From contig CALCEB010000066.1 in assembly GCA_937900045.1 (NCBI GenBank), forward strand, positions 1 to 64,000: 64,000 nt of DNA. Direction: 5' to 3'. Source of the stretch: an uncultured Acidobacteriota bacterium. GTDB lineage: Bacteria; Acidobacteriota; Terriglobia; UBA7540. The notes beneath the pieces are model-generated. The model was not told the origin of the DNA, ran no database searches, and saw only the letters and a program-made list of their open reading frames with translations. Below, piece by piece: positions 44,936 through 53,600 of the stretch. The position numbers were made by a program, and so were the translations under genes. The number at the start of each line of letters is the position of its first letter. Position 1 is the first letter of the stretch.

Positions 44936-45016
44936 GAGTGACAAGTGACGAGTGACCCGTGACACGCGGGAGCCTTTCACTCCTCACCTGTCCCTTGCCA
45001 CTTTTCACTGTCTTTA
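44936..45016. repeat. 7-bp-period repeat hairpin
   Basis: The left arm gagtgacaagtgacgagtga (44936-44964) and a right arm of complementary heptads (44976-45015) end in cactgtcttt (45006-45015). It lies directly upstream of the capsid gene's ribosome binding site. Confidence 0.7.
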
Positions 45017-45202
45017 CCGGCGATCCCGATAGCACGTATCGGGACAGAAGCCCTCAGCCGGAAGCTGCTCGCCATCGCAACCACTCGGCCTACGCCCGGA
45101 TCCACCCGTCAAGGCGGGGGATCACCCGGGCCGCACCCTTTACAGTAGTCATCTGCTGAAAGCGCGGACCTTTGTCCGCCATTTGTCACTTGTCACCGCT
45201 CT

Positions 45203-45691
45203 TCACGCGTGCGCGGGGGCAAAGTTCAACAGCACTTCCACCACGTCGTTGGCATTTTGAGTGGAGTTTTGGGCGGTGCCGACGGGGTAGATTTTGGTTC
45301 CCGCTGCGATGCTCAGGTTCGCAAGGTTATTCACCCGGCCGAAAGCGTCGGCAACCACAAGCTCGTCCCCCTGATTTACTGCGCCACTCGCATAGCACCG
45401 TGCGATGCCGTTCACTTGCACTGCGATGGAGCGGCCCGTCAGGTTATAGAGCAAGGGTGTGGTGCCGGTGACGGTGGCCGGATTCGTGCCTTGGGGCACG
45501 AAGTAATTCGGCTCAACGAAATGGTCGATCGTCACACCTAGCACGCCGGGTGCGTTCGCGACGCCCGGTAATCCAGCGTATTGCTGGTTCTGCGTGGTGT
45601 CCGCCGTGTCCTTGATTAGCACCGTGAACTTGGCAATCCTCACATTAGCTTGAGCCCGGAAACTGATCGTCAATCCATTAATGCCTGACAT
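45203..45691 (-). CDS. Putative capsid decoration / head protein
   Basis: A 162-residue protein from ATG 45691 with a perfect ggagg-type site. It is rich in beta-forming residues (LTISFRAQANVRIAKFTVLI, YNLTGRSIAVQVNGIARCYASGAVNQGDELVVAD) in the manner of DUF2190-like decoration proteins. It precedes the capsid gene and follows the protease gene, the standard position of a decoration or head-fibre protein. Family naming is tentative. Confidence 0.65.
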   Translation of the reverse strand: MSGINGLTISFRAQANVRIAKFTVLIKDTADTTQNQQYAGLPGVANAPGVLGVTIDHFVEPNYFVPQGTNPATVTGTTPLLYNLTGRSIAVQVNGIARCYASGAVNQGDELVVADAFGRVNNLANLSIAAGTKIYPVGTAQNSTQNANDVVEVLLNFAPAHA

Positions 45692-45701
45692 TTTTTCCTC
45701 C

Positions 45702-45772
45702 AGTGACGAGTGGCAAGTGTCCTGTGGCAAGTGAGAAGCTCTTGCTCGTCACTCGCCACTCTTCCCTTGCCA
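45702..45772. repeat. 7-bp-period repeat hairpin
   Basis: The left arm agtgacgagtggcaagtgtc (45702-45735) faces gctcgtcactcgccactctt and the following heptads (45744-45772). It lies between the protease and decoration genes. Confidence 0.7.
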
Positions 45773-45778
45773 TTGAAT

Positions 45779-47308
45779 TTATCGGACCGGCGCCTCGGCC
45801 GGCGCCGGCTTTAGGTGCTGTCCGTGATAACGTCTTTCCAGATCCGGGTTTTCCTTCAGGAGCCGTTTGAGCGCCTGGGGATACCTTAGACTTCGGTCCT
45901 CACTCATGACCCTTTTCACTCCGAGCGAAATTTCTTCATCCACGGAAACCGGCTGGCTCGATCCAAACCCGGTCGAACCGAGAGTGACCACCGGAACCGC
46001 GTTCTTCACATAATCAGAGAATTCGCGCGGACGATCGAGAGCATCCCTGAAAAAGAAGGTTCGGTCCCGCGGAAGGATCTTTCCGGCCTGGACGGCTGAA
46101 TCGAGCAACCGCTCTGCCTCTTGCGCTTTGATGTATTCAGCCAAGGAAATCTTTCCCTGCATCGCCAGTTCGGATGCCCGGAGATTGTCGATGTGACCGT
46201 TGCAAACAGCTTCGCGCAGGAAAAAAGTATGGCGCCGCGCCTCGCTGGTCAGTTGCTTTTGATCCAGATCCGCCTTCTCGTCCGGGTTAATGCCCAGATG
46301 CCGGGCGGAGTACTCCATGAGGTCTTCGTCCGGGACGTATCCGGCTGGCTCCTCGCTTCCCTCCTCGATGACCGCATGATGTCCAGCCAGTTCCTCGCCC
46401 TTCGGGATCGGTTGGAGCTTCATCTTCTTAAGTTTTGCCATGAATTGTTCTCCTTCTTTGGATCCCGGCGGCACCCTTCCAACGCCATGCGCCGGGCGGT
46501 TGGATTCCGATACTAGTACCGTGCCATCACTCATCATGATGGGCGGCAGTTCCTCCAAGAACGGATGGTTGGTCAATGCGCCACTCGTCAGGGTGGCGCC
46601 TTGCGGTAAACCCGTTTCCTTATCTGTCGCTCCCCAGTCAATAGCCGGGGAAAAGAACCGGTACTGCCCATCGCGAATCATCTGCTCCGCTTCCGGGGTC
46701 CATTCGACCAAGGCGCAGAGCTGATGTACTCCCTTTATTGATTCGCGAAGGTCGTGGATCCAGCCTGCCGCCGGAATAGGTCCGCCGCGCGCCACTTCGG
46801 GATTTTCGCTTGCGTGCTCGTAGTCGATCACGACCATTTCGTTTTTGCGCTTCTCGAAGTTCTGGATCATGTTCGATAGGTCGTGATCCGTGATCGAAAA
46901 CGAGGAATCGCTCTTCACCCAGGAACCAGTGACCGCAATGGGAATCTCGAAAAGGCTCGCATCCGCCCTGTGCAGCGCGACTCCATCCGGGGTTGCAGCG
47001 GCTGTCCCGAGTCCGGCAAGCAGTAAGGGAATGCCGTGCCCGGCCGCTTTCTTCTTGCCGGAGAGCTCTTCTTCGAACCCCGCCGTGTCCACTCCCAAGC
47101 CGCTTGGTGCGCGCACCCGCTTCCGGACGGTCTCTTGCTTCTTGTCAGCGGCGGTCTGCGCCTGAGTGAACCGGGCAAGCGCGCTGGACACATGCTTTGA
47201 GCTGTGGACGGGGACTTCACACGTTGCGGCTTGCCCAGGACCCGTCACGATGGCGACATCCGGCTTCAGGACCCGTTGCCCGCTCACGCTCTTGGCTATC
47301 CCTACCAT
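45779..47308 (-). CDS. Mu-I-like phage capsid maturation protease/scaffold
   Basis: A 509-residue protein. Residues about 115-260 match the phage Mu protein I type (FEIPIAVTGSWVKSDSSFSITDHDLSNMIQNF, VVIDYEHASENPEVARGGPIPAAGWI, FFSPAIDWGATDKETGLPQGATLTSGALTNHPF), a protease needed for head maturation. The long charged C-terminal part (KLKKMKLQPIPKGEE...) may act as scaffold, as in Mu where a C-terminal product serves this role. The N-terminal 110 residues are an unusual extension. ATG 47308 has a gggagg site. Confidence 0.8.
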   Translation of the reverse strand: MVGIAKSVSGQRVLKPDVAIVTGPGQAATCEVPVHSSKHVSSALARFTQAQTAADKKQETVRKRVRAPSGLGVDTAGFEEELSGKKKAAGHGIPLLLAGLGTAAATPDGVALHRADASLFEIPIAVTGSWVKSDSSFSITDHDLSNMIQNFEKRKNEMVVIDYEHASENPEVARGGPIPAAGWIHDLRESIKGVHQLCALVEWTPEAEQMIRDGQYRFFSPAIDWGATDKETGLPQGATLTSGALTNHPFLEELPPIMMSDGTVLVSESNRPAHGVGRVPPGSKEGEQFMAKLKKMKLQPIPKGEELAGHHAVIEEGSEEPAGYVPDEDLMEYSARHLGINPDEKADLDQKQLTSEARRHTFFLREAVCNGHIDNLRASELAMQGKISLAEYIKAQEAERLLDSAVQAGKILPRDRTFFFRDALDRPREFSDYVKNAVPVVTLGSTGFGSSQPVSVDEEISLGVKRVMSEDRSLRYPQALKRLLKENPDLERRYHGQHLKPAPAEAPVR

Positions 47309-47422
47309 CTCCGACCTCCCTGGGGGTCGGCCTCATGCCTGGCCCCACCGTTGACCTCATGGCAAAATCACCGCGACGGCCGTTTGCTCACGCTCCAGGC
47401 CGCCATCAGTGCCGCCCCGGCC

Positions 47423-47776
47423 TCAGATCACAAACGGAATTACGATCAGCGCCAAAATCACCGCCGCGCCAATCAGATAGTTACGCTGGTCGCGCCAGCC
47501 ATCCGCGTAGCTTGCGCCCTCATTGTGAACGTCATTGAAATATTCTTTGTAGCTCGTGATGCCGATCAGCATGGCCACGCCCGTCAGAAGCCACGGCCAG
47601 AGGAACTTCGCAATCACGTCCAGCCCGAAATGATGAATCACGCCCCAGCAGCACGGGATCAGGATCAGCCATCCGCCAAAACCTATGTGCGCCGCTTGCG
47701 CGCACTCATCAAGCGTCAAGGTATAAGGCTGCTTGCCTGCCATCCACTTAATCGCGTAAATGATCTTACTCAGCAT
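47423..47776 (-). CDS. Small membrane protein in the phage cluster
   Basis: A 117-residue protein with three hydrophobic segments (IGFGGWLILIPCCWG, FLWPWLLTGVAMLIGIT, YLIGAAVILALIVIPFVI). The topology fits a holin-like or other phage membrane protein, but no family is recognised. It starts four bases after the stop of the 888-residue gene, so the two are co-translated. Confidence 0.6.
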   Translation of the reverse strand: MLSKIIYAIKWMAGKQPYTLTLDECAQAAHIGFGGWLILIPCCWGVIHHFGLDVIAKFLWPWLLTGVAMLIGITSYKEYFNDVHNEGASYADGWRDQRNYLIGAAVILALIVIPFVI

Positions 47777-47779
47777 CGG

Positions 47780-50449
47780 CTATTTACCCTCTGTAATCCA
47801 AACGTCGGTCCGGCACTGCTCGGTGGGCTGATCGCGCAGCCATCCAGTGGCCGGCGTTCCCAGCAGGTACATCTTCCAGGTGATGCCGGAAGAATCGGTC
47901 GCCGTGCCATTATCCCAGGCAACAAATCCGCCTGATGCCGCGCCGCTGGCCGCTGAGTTGTTCCAAGTGACCGTCGATCCAGAAACGCTGGCGACGGTGA
48001 ACGTCGGCGCGTTCCCCGTGCTGTTGAACGTAGAGTTAGAAACGCCGTAGACATAAATCTTGCTGCCTACCGCAAGATTGGCAGGTGCGACACTTAATGT
48101 CGCTGTCACCGTCACACCGCTGACGCTGATCGAGCTAATTGACCATAGAGGCCATTGCGGAGCCATTCCGCTAATCGTCCCGGAATTCTGCGCAACTTCG
48201 ATCCCGTGATTCGGGTCTTGGATCAGATAGCCCAAAGGAACAGCGAAGCCGCTGGAAGGATATGCGGCAAACGTATTGTCGGCCGGGCAGCCCGGAACAA
48301 CTTCCCATTCGTTTCCCACCGTTCCATTGTCATTGACCACTGCGCCCATCGTGGTTGGCCAAAGGGGAGCGACTGATCCTGCCGTGGTAGCAGAGGCCAG
48401 CAGAATCATCGCTTCGTTAAGGACGCCGTTCGGCGTAATCAAGTCGAAATTCGAAGAGTTTGCAGGCCACGGATTCGTATAAATCTTGGAGGCTACCCAA
48501 TTGCCGCCTGCGTGCGGACCGCCTCCGGTCGGCCCAAGCTGCCATAGGTCGCCCATCGTAAGTTGGTAGAAGTGTCCATCCGGACTTTGCGGGCCGTAAC
48601 TCAGTTGGTTGAAATTGGGCGTCGATTCGCTGATGTAAGCCCCAATCAGGTTGTTATAGAGCGGCACGGAATGAACATGGGCATATCTCCAAATGATCTG
48701 CTTGCCGGTCGGATCGACGCCAATCAGTTCATTGAAGACGCCACGCGGCGTGGAGAGGACCGGGTTAGTCACATTCTGGGTGCCATCCGAAGACGGGATA
48801 TAGCCCACGGCGGGATAGATAACTTCGGTTAAAGGATAGGTGTCCGAAGCATTGTTGTCGCCCCAATTGTAGTGCGAGTCTTGAGTCTCGCTGGGCTGCG
48901 GGCCGCTGGTGAAAAGTTGAGTAAATGAGCCAAGATTAGAAGAAGGCCGAATCAGCGTCCCCAAGTCGGTGGGACTGGCGCCATATCCAGTAGCATTCAC
49001 CAGATGACTGTTACCGTCTTGAGGATGACCGCCGCATTGTACCGGGCTGGGTGGATTCCCGCCCGCTGCGGTGCAGCCCGTTACATTTGTCGTCCCAATC
49101 TGCCAGAAGACTAACGCTTGAAAAATCGTGCCGTCAGTCGATGAGGCGCGGAAATACTGTCCATTGGGATTGGGATTGCCGCCATGAATCGCAAAACCCG
49201 CCGCACTGACCGTTCGAGGATTCGCTCCGGTGGTTGAATAAGAACTGAGAGTTACGGAAGTCGTCGCCCACGGTACGCAAGTCTGCTGGAAGACTGTGCT
49301 GGTGGTCCCCATGTAGACGCACCACTGATAAGGACTCTGACCGTAACTCGTGCCGCCCCATCCCAGATCAACATCCACTACTACATCCGTGCCGCCGGTC
49401 TGCGTTCCACTGCAAATGTTTGTAGATGAACCATCAGAAAGGACGCACGGTCTGTTTACAGTTACATTTTGCCCGCTGGAAACCGTTACGGTTCCCACTG
49501 CGCTTGGCAAAGTCTCAGGGGCTGGAATCCCTGCTCCAAAACTGCTGTCATGCCAGAGCACGATGCTGACTGGAACGTTATAAGTTCCAGCCGGGATCGT
49601 GCCGCCAGTCCCTCCTGCTGTGGGCACGGGCGCGGCGGGCACAGGAAATTGCCAGTTGGTGTTCTGAACGCCAGTATAATCCGAGCCGCCCACCTGCCCT
49701 AAGAGTGTGTCCCACCAATCGCATTTCCAAACCGGGGCGCTTTCCGTGCCCGTGTTATAGGCGAAAGCAACAACGTGATTTCCAGTATCTTGCCCCATTC
49801 CATAAATGCTCGAATGGCCAATGAAGAATTGGCCGGAAAGATTGACACCAACGTTTAAGTCCCCGGCATAGGAGCTAACTGGGGTCTCGGTGGGAATGCT
49901 TGGGCAAGTCGTAAAGTCGTAAACCAACGACCGGGCGTCCGCCGCGTTTCCCGTCCACGCCGAAGTTGTCACTCCCGGCCAGGAGTAAGCAAACGCCTGA
50001 GAAACTGGACGGCTTGGGTTGTTGTAAGACGTGCCAAACATGATGCCCGGATCGGTAGGACTGAACTTGTTGTTTGCGTCAAGCGGAATGTAGCCGGGCG
50101 AAAAGTTGTTACTTAATACTTGCGTGACCGCCATCGTGCAGCGATCAATCCAAAATCCGTAAACCGCGCCTCCGGTGGTGCCCGTCGTGAACCTATCGCC
50201 CGGACAAGCCGCTGAGTCCAAACTCGCGTCGGGAATATCCCACGCGCTGGTGTTGAATTCCTGGGGTGAATACGCTCCCCTTGAGACTGGAACACTGGCC
50301 AGCGACGTTGCGCGCACCATGCGCTCGCCAAATTCCGGCTCAACGAATGGCACTCCCAAAGCCGGAACGTTTCCGGGCAGCGCCGCCAGTGGAACAATAA
50401 CTTGATCGGTCCGGGCGCAGGATTTTGGAGTAAAGCCTGCACAGGCCAT
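47780..50449 (-). CDS. Large surface/fibre-like protein of the phage cluster (unknown)
   Basis: About 889 residues from ATG 50449. The frame is open to 50611, but the extra 54 residues (GKWQVASKTVV..., SGKWQAVSGKW...) are a translation of heptad repeats, so they are probably not coding. The protein is Gly/Ser/Thr-rich with many small beta-type blocks. Near the end it has GSVAPLWPTTMG...NDNGTVGNEW, a variant of the module found at 41431-42680. It lies between a membrane protein and the 1700-residue fibre-like gene. The function is unknown; host-surface binding is a guess from composition and size. Confidence 0.65.
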   Translation of the reverse strand: MACAGFTPKSCARTDQVIVPLAALPGNVPALGVPFVEPEFGERMVRATSLASVPVSRGAYSPQEFNTSAWDIPDASLDSAACPGDRFTTGTTGGAVYGFWIDRCTMAVTQVLSNNFSPGYIPLDANNKFSPTDPGIMFGTSYNNPSRPVSQAFAYSWPGVTTSAWTGNAADARSLVYDFTTCPSIPTETPVSSYAGDLNVGVNLSGQFFIGHSSIYGMGQDTGNHVVAFAYNTGTESAPVWKCDWWDTLLGQVGGSDYTGVQNTNWQFPVPAAPVPTAGGTGGTIPAGTYNVPVSIVLWHDSSFGAGIPAPETLPSAVGTVTVSSGQNVTVNRPCVLSDGSSTNICSGTQTGGTDVVVDVDLGWGGTSYGQSPYQWCVYMGTTSTVFQQTCVPWATTSVTLSSYSTTGANPRTVSAAGFAIHGGNPNPNGQYFRASSTDGTIFQALVFWQIGTTNVTGCTAAGGNPPSPVQCGGHPQDGNSHLVNATGYGASPTDLGTLIRPSSNLGSFTQLFTSGPQPSETQDSHYNWGDNNASDTYPLTEVIYPAVGYIPSSDGTQNVTNPVLSTPRGVFNELIGVDPTGKQIIWRYAHVHSVPLYNNLIGAYISESTPNFNQLSYGPQSPDGHFYQLTMGDLWQLGPTGGGPHAGGNWVASKIYTNPWPANSSNFDLITPNGVLNEAMILLASATTAGSVAPLWPTTMGAVVNDNGTVGNEWEVVPGCPADNTFAAYPSSGFAVPLGYLIQDPNHGIEVAQNSGTISGMAPQWPLWSISSISVSGVTVTATLSVAPANLAVGSKIYVYGVSNSTFNSTGNAPTFTVASVSGSTVTWNNSAASGAASGGFVAWDNGTATDSSGITWKMYLLGTPATGWLRDQPTEQCRTDVWITEGK

Positions 50450-50490
50450 GACCGATGTGCCGGAGCCGCTGGTGCTCGAAGCCAATAGGG

Positions 50491-50625
50491 CAGTGGTAAG
50501 CGATAAGTGATAAGTGAGGAGCAAACTAACCGCTAACCACTTGCCACTTACCGCTTGCCACTTACCACTTACCACTGTCTTTGACGCCACTTGCCACTTG
50601 CCCCGTGCCACTGTCTTTTTACCTC
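50491..50625. repeat. Longest 7-bp-period repeat tract
   Basis: Heptads of the agtggca/agtgata kind run left (50491-50520) and their complements run right (50533-50622), twice ending in cactgtcttt (50573-50582 and 50609-50618). It lies between the two giant genes and reads into the apparent N-terminus of the downstream one. Confidence 0.7.
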
Positions 50626-53600
50626 TTGTCGATCAGCACCGTCATTGCGGCGCCCACCGTCGCTTGCGCGGTCATCGCCCAACCCACCTGATCGCCCGAA
50701 GCGGGCGCGGTGGTTGAGCATTTCACATCGCCAGCCGTCGTCGTATCGGCTATGACCCAGTTGCCGATGGCACAGGTTGCCGTTCCCATCAGGGCGTTGA
50801 TGACACTACCTTGGATCGCGACCGGTCCATTGACTCCCGCCGCGATAGCCGCTGGCGCAAAGCCGATGAATTGATCCGTGGTCGTCGTAGGACAAACGAT
50901 CATCGAACTGGCATTGGCCGAGTCGAGACAGACCAACTCGCCCGCCGTCAGCGCCGCCGTTGCTTTCAGGTTTATCGAGTAGTATTGCGCTGTCGCAGCG
51001 GATTGAATCTGGATTGGGTTATCTACAGTCACAACACCCGTGTTCTCGCTGGTAATCACATTTATACCGAGTTGTTGCAAGGTGAAGGAGCCGCCCGTGT
51101 CAGTTATGATCGTGTTGTTCGGGAGATTTATAGCTGGAGTCCCTGTGGACCCGGGAATATGCGTAAAATTAAAAGTAGAAGTTGGATTGATCGATGTCCC
51201 ATAAGTCACCGCCAGCTTCCAGCAATCTTGAATGTTCGCCGGCGTTCCTCCGCCCCAGACTTGCCCGCAAATTGAGAATCCCGGCGAGTTGACATTTGTG
51301 CCGGAAACGGCGGCTTCGGTGTTCGCCAAAGTCGTATTGCCGCTGGCGTCCCATCCCCATTCGCCCAGGGCGGCATTGGTCCAGTTGAAAGTGGTGGTGA
51401 ACCCCGCCATCGAAAGAGTTAGATTGGCCAAGGAAGTCGTCATCGCAGACCAAGCGCCACCACCGCCTGAACCGCAGGCCGCTCCCTGATCGCCGATCTG
51501 CGTCGATGAAATCCACTTAACGCAATCTCCGGTCACAGGCGTTGTGGCTCCTGCCGCTGTGGGAATGTAGCTTGAGCCGCTTACTCCCGGCCCGCAATCG
51601 CTGTTTGGAACCGAGGATGTCGTGCAGTCCAAACCTGCGATGGACGTACTTGCGTACAGATTGGTAGTGTTCAGTCCGCCGGTAGTATTCGAAGCGGGCA
51701 ACGCCGCGCCAGAAATCAATCCGGCCGCTGGCTCGGTCCAATTGGTCCCGATGGCGATGGCACCCGTGTTTTGTTTGGTCTCTGCGCCGGTTGCCGTTGA
51801 AACGTAAACGTTCCAGCCCGTAGCGTTGATATAGGCAAGCGGAGAATCCACGACAAGTAAGTTATCGGCCGCAACGGCGAGGGACGATTCGCCGGAGCCG
51901 ACGGTTTCGCCCGCCCCGTTCAAGTAAGTTATTTTCGCGTAGTACGTGGTGGCGGCAATCGTTCCCCCCCCTGCTGACGCCAGCGTTGGAGCAGCCGGAA
52001 CTGACAGCGCCGATGACACGATGCCGAAAAAGGCCGGAGCCAAGCTGGCATTACTACCGTAAATCGTGACGGAAGATGCAGTGGCCGCGGGACCGTACTT
52101 GGCGGTGTTGCCCAAAAAATTCAAATTCCCTGAAGCGTCCACCCAAACCGCGCAATTAACTGTTCCAGAGCATGTGTTGCCCGGGGTCGCTCCGGTTGCC
52201 GCAACCTGAAACTTGTCGGAAGCCGGCGAAGTGGGAAAGCCTATAACACGAAACGCCGGAATGTCAGTTCCTCCGCTTCCTGCTTGCGACGCGATCACCG
52301 TGCCTACGCCGGTTGCCAAGCTGTTAGCGAGAGCGGCGGCAGCGCCAAACGCACCCGCGTCGTTGATTTGATATTGAGTGGTTAAGCCGCCCGGACTGCC
52401 GGTTCCACCCGCGCAAGCTGCCCACGTAAATGTTACGGCGCCCGTGGCCACCGAAGGACAGTCGCCGACAACCGGACCTGCTGCAACCTGGGCTGGAACG
52501 ATCAGGCCGCTCAGATTCGAGAACGCAGGCTGAGCCGCCGTGAATGCGCCGGTGGAGGCATTATAAGAATTCAGCCACTCATTCGTGATTGAGCCTTGCG
52601 TCGCAGGCAAGGCGCCGCTAAACGAAATCGTCTGATTCGGCCAGCTTCCCGTCACTGCAATGTTGGACCCTGCCAGTAGCGCCGGAGTTGCCGTTCCGTT
52701 GCCTCCGCTTGAAACCGGAATTGGGACCGCCGAAGTCAGGCCACCCTGGAAATTCGCAATGACATCCGCTTCGCTGGAATACCGCGACCGCGCCGTGCCC
52801 GTGCCTTTGCCAATCCAGTACATGCCGACATATTCGCTGCCCGATAAATACGAGAAAACATCATCCTTGATAGAGTTGGTCGCACCGCCGTTGATGACGC
52901 CCTTGGCTTCATCGTCGTAGCTGTTCACATCAAAGTGAACCAGATTCCCAACGTTGGTAAAGCCGCTAATGTTCTCGATGCAGGCTGGACTCTTGTTGGT
53001 GAAAAGGCCGTCCGCGAAATTCTCAATGTGGATATCACGATAGCATCCCAGCGGCGCCGTAGTCGTATTAATCAGATCAATAGCTACCGCGCCTTGCGGC
53101 TGAGCAGGGGGCGGAGCAATCGTGACATCGTTCAGGCCGCGAATGGTTGCCGAGTCATCCCGGAAGCCGATGGTCGCGGCCGCTTGCGTTCCGCCTAACA
53201 CCAGATGGTTATACGATGAATTTTGCGCGCCGGGGCCTTCAACATCAATCGAAGCGGCAAGGCAGTTTTTAACTTGAACGCGGGAAGCTCCTGATTGTTC
53301 TTGCGCCGCACGATTGAAAAGTCCGATGCCGCCCGCGATGCCGTTACAATCAATCTGTAAATCCTCGACGCGCGTGAATTGGCCGGCTGCCCCTGGTGCG
53401 CCGCCCTCAGCCAGCGAAACCAGGCTGGCGCTGGTATTGATCGAAGGGGGCCGCAGCGTCTGGCCTGCCGGAATGCTGGTGATGGTGTAGGCCGAAGTGA
53501 GTGGTTGATTGGCGGCAATCAGAAGATAGGCGCTGCATCCGGCGGTCGCCGAAAAGCAGCCATAGACATTCATGCCAGAAGCTCCAACGATTGCGCCGGG

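Noticed and set aside
38711..45772. Heptad repeat tracts considered as CRISPR arrays
   Set aside because: The unit is 7 bases with no unique spacers, arms are inverted, and no cas genes are present.
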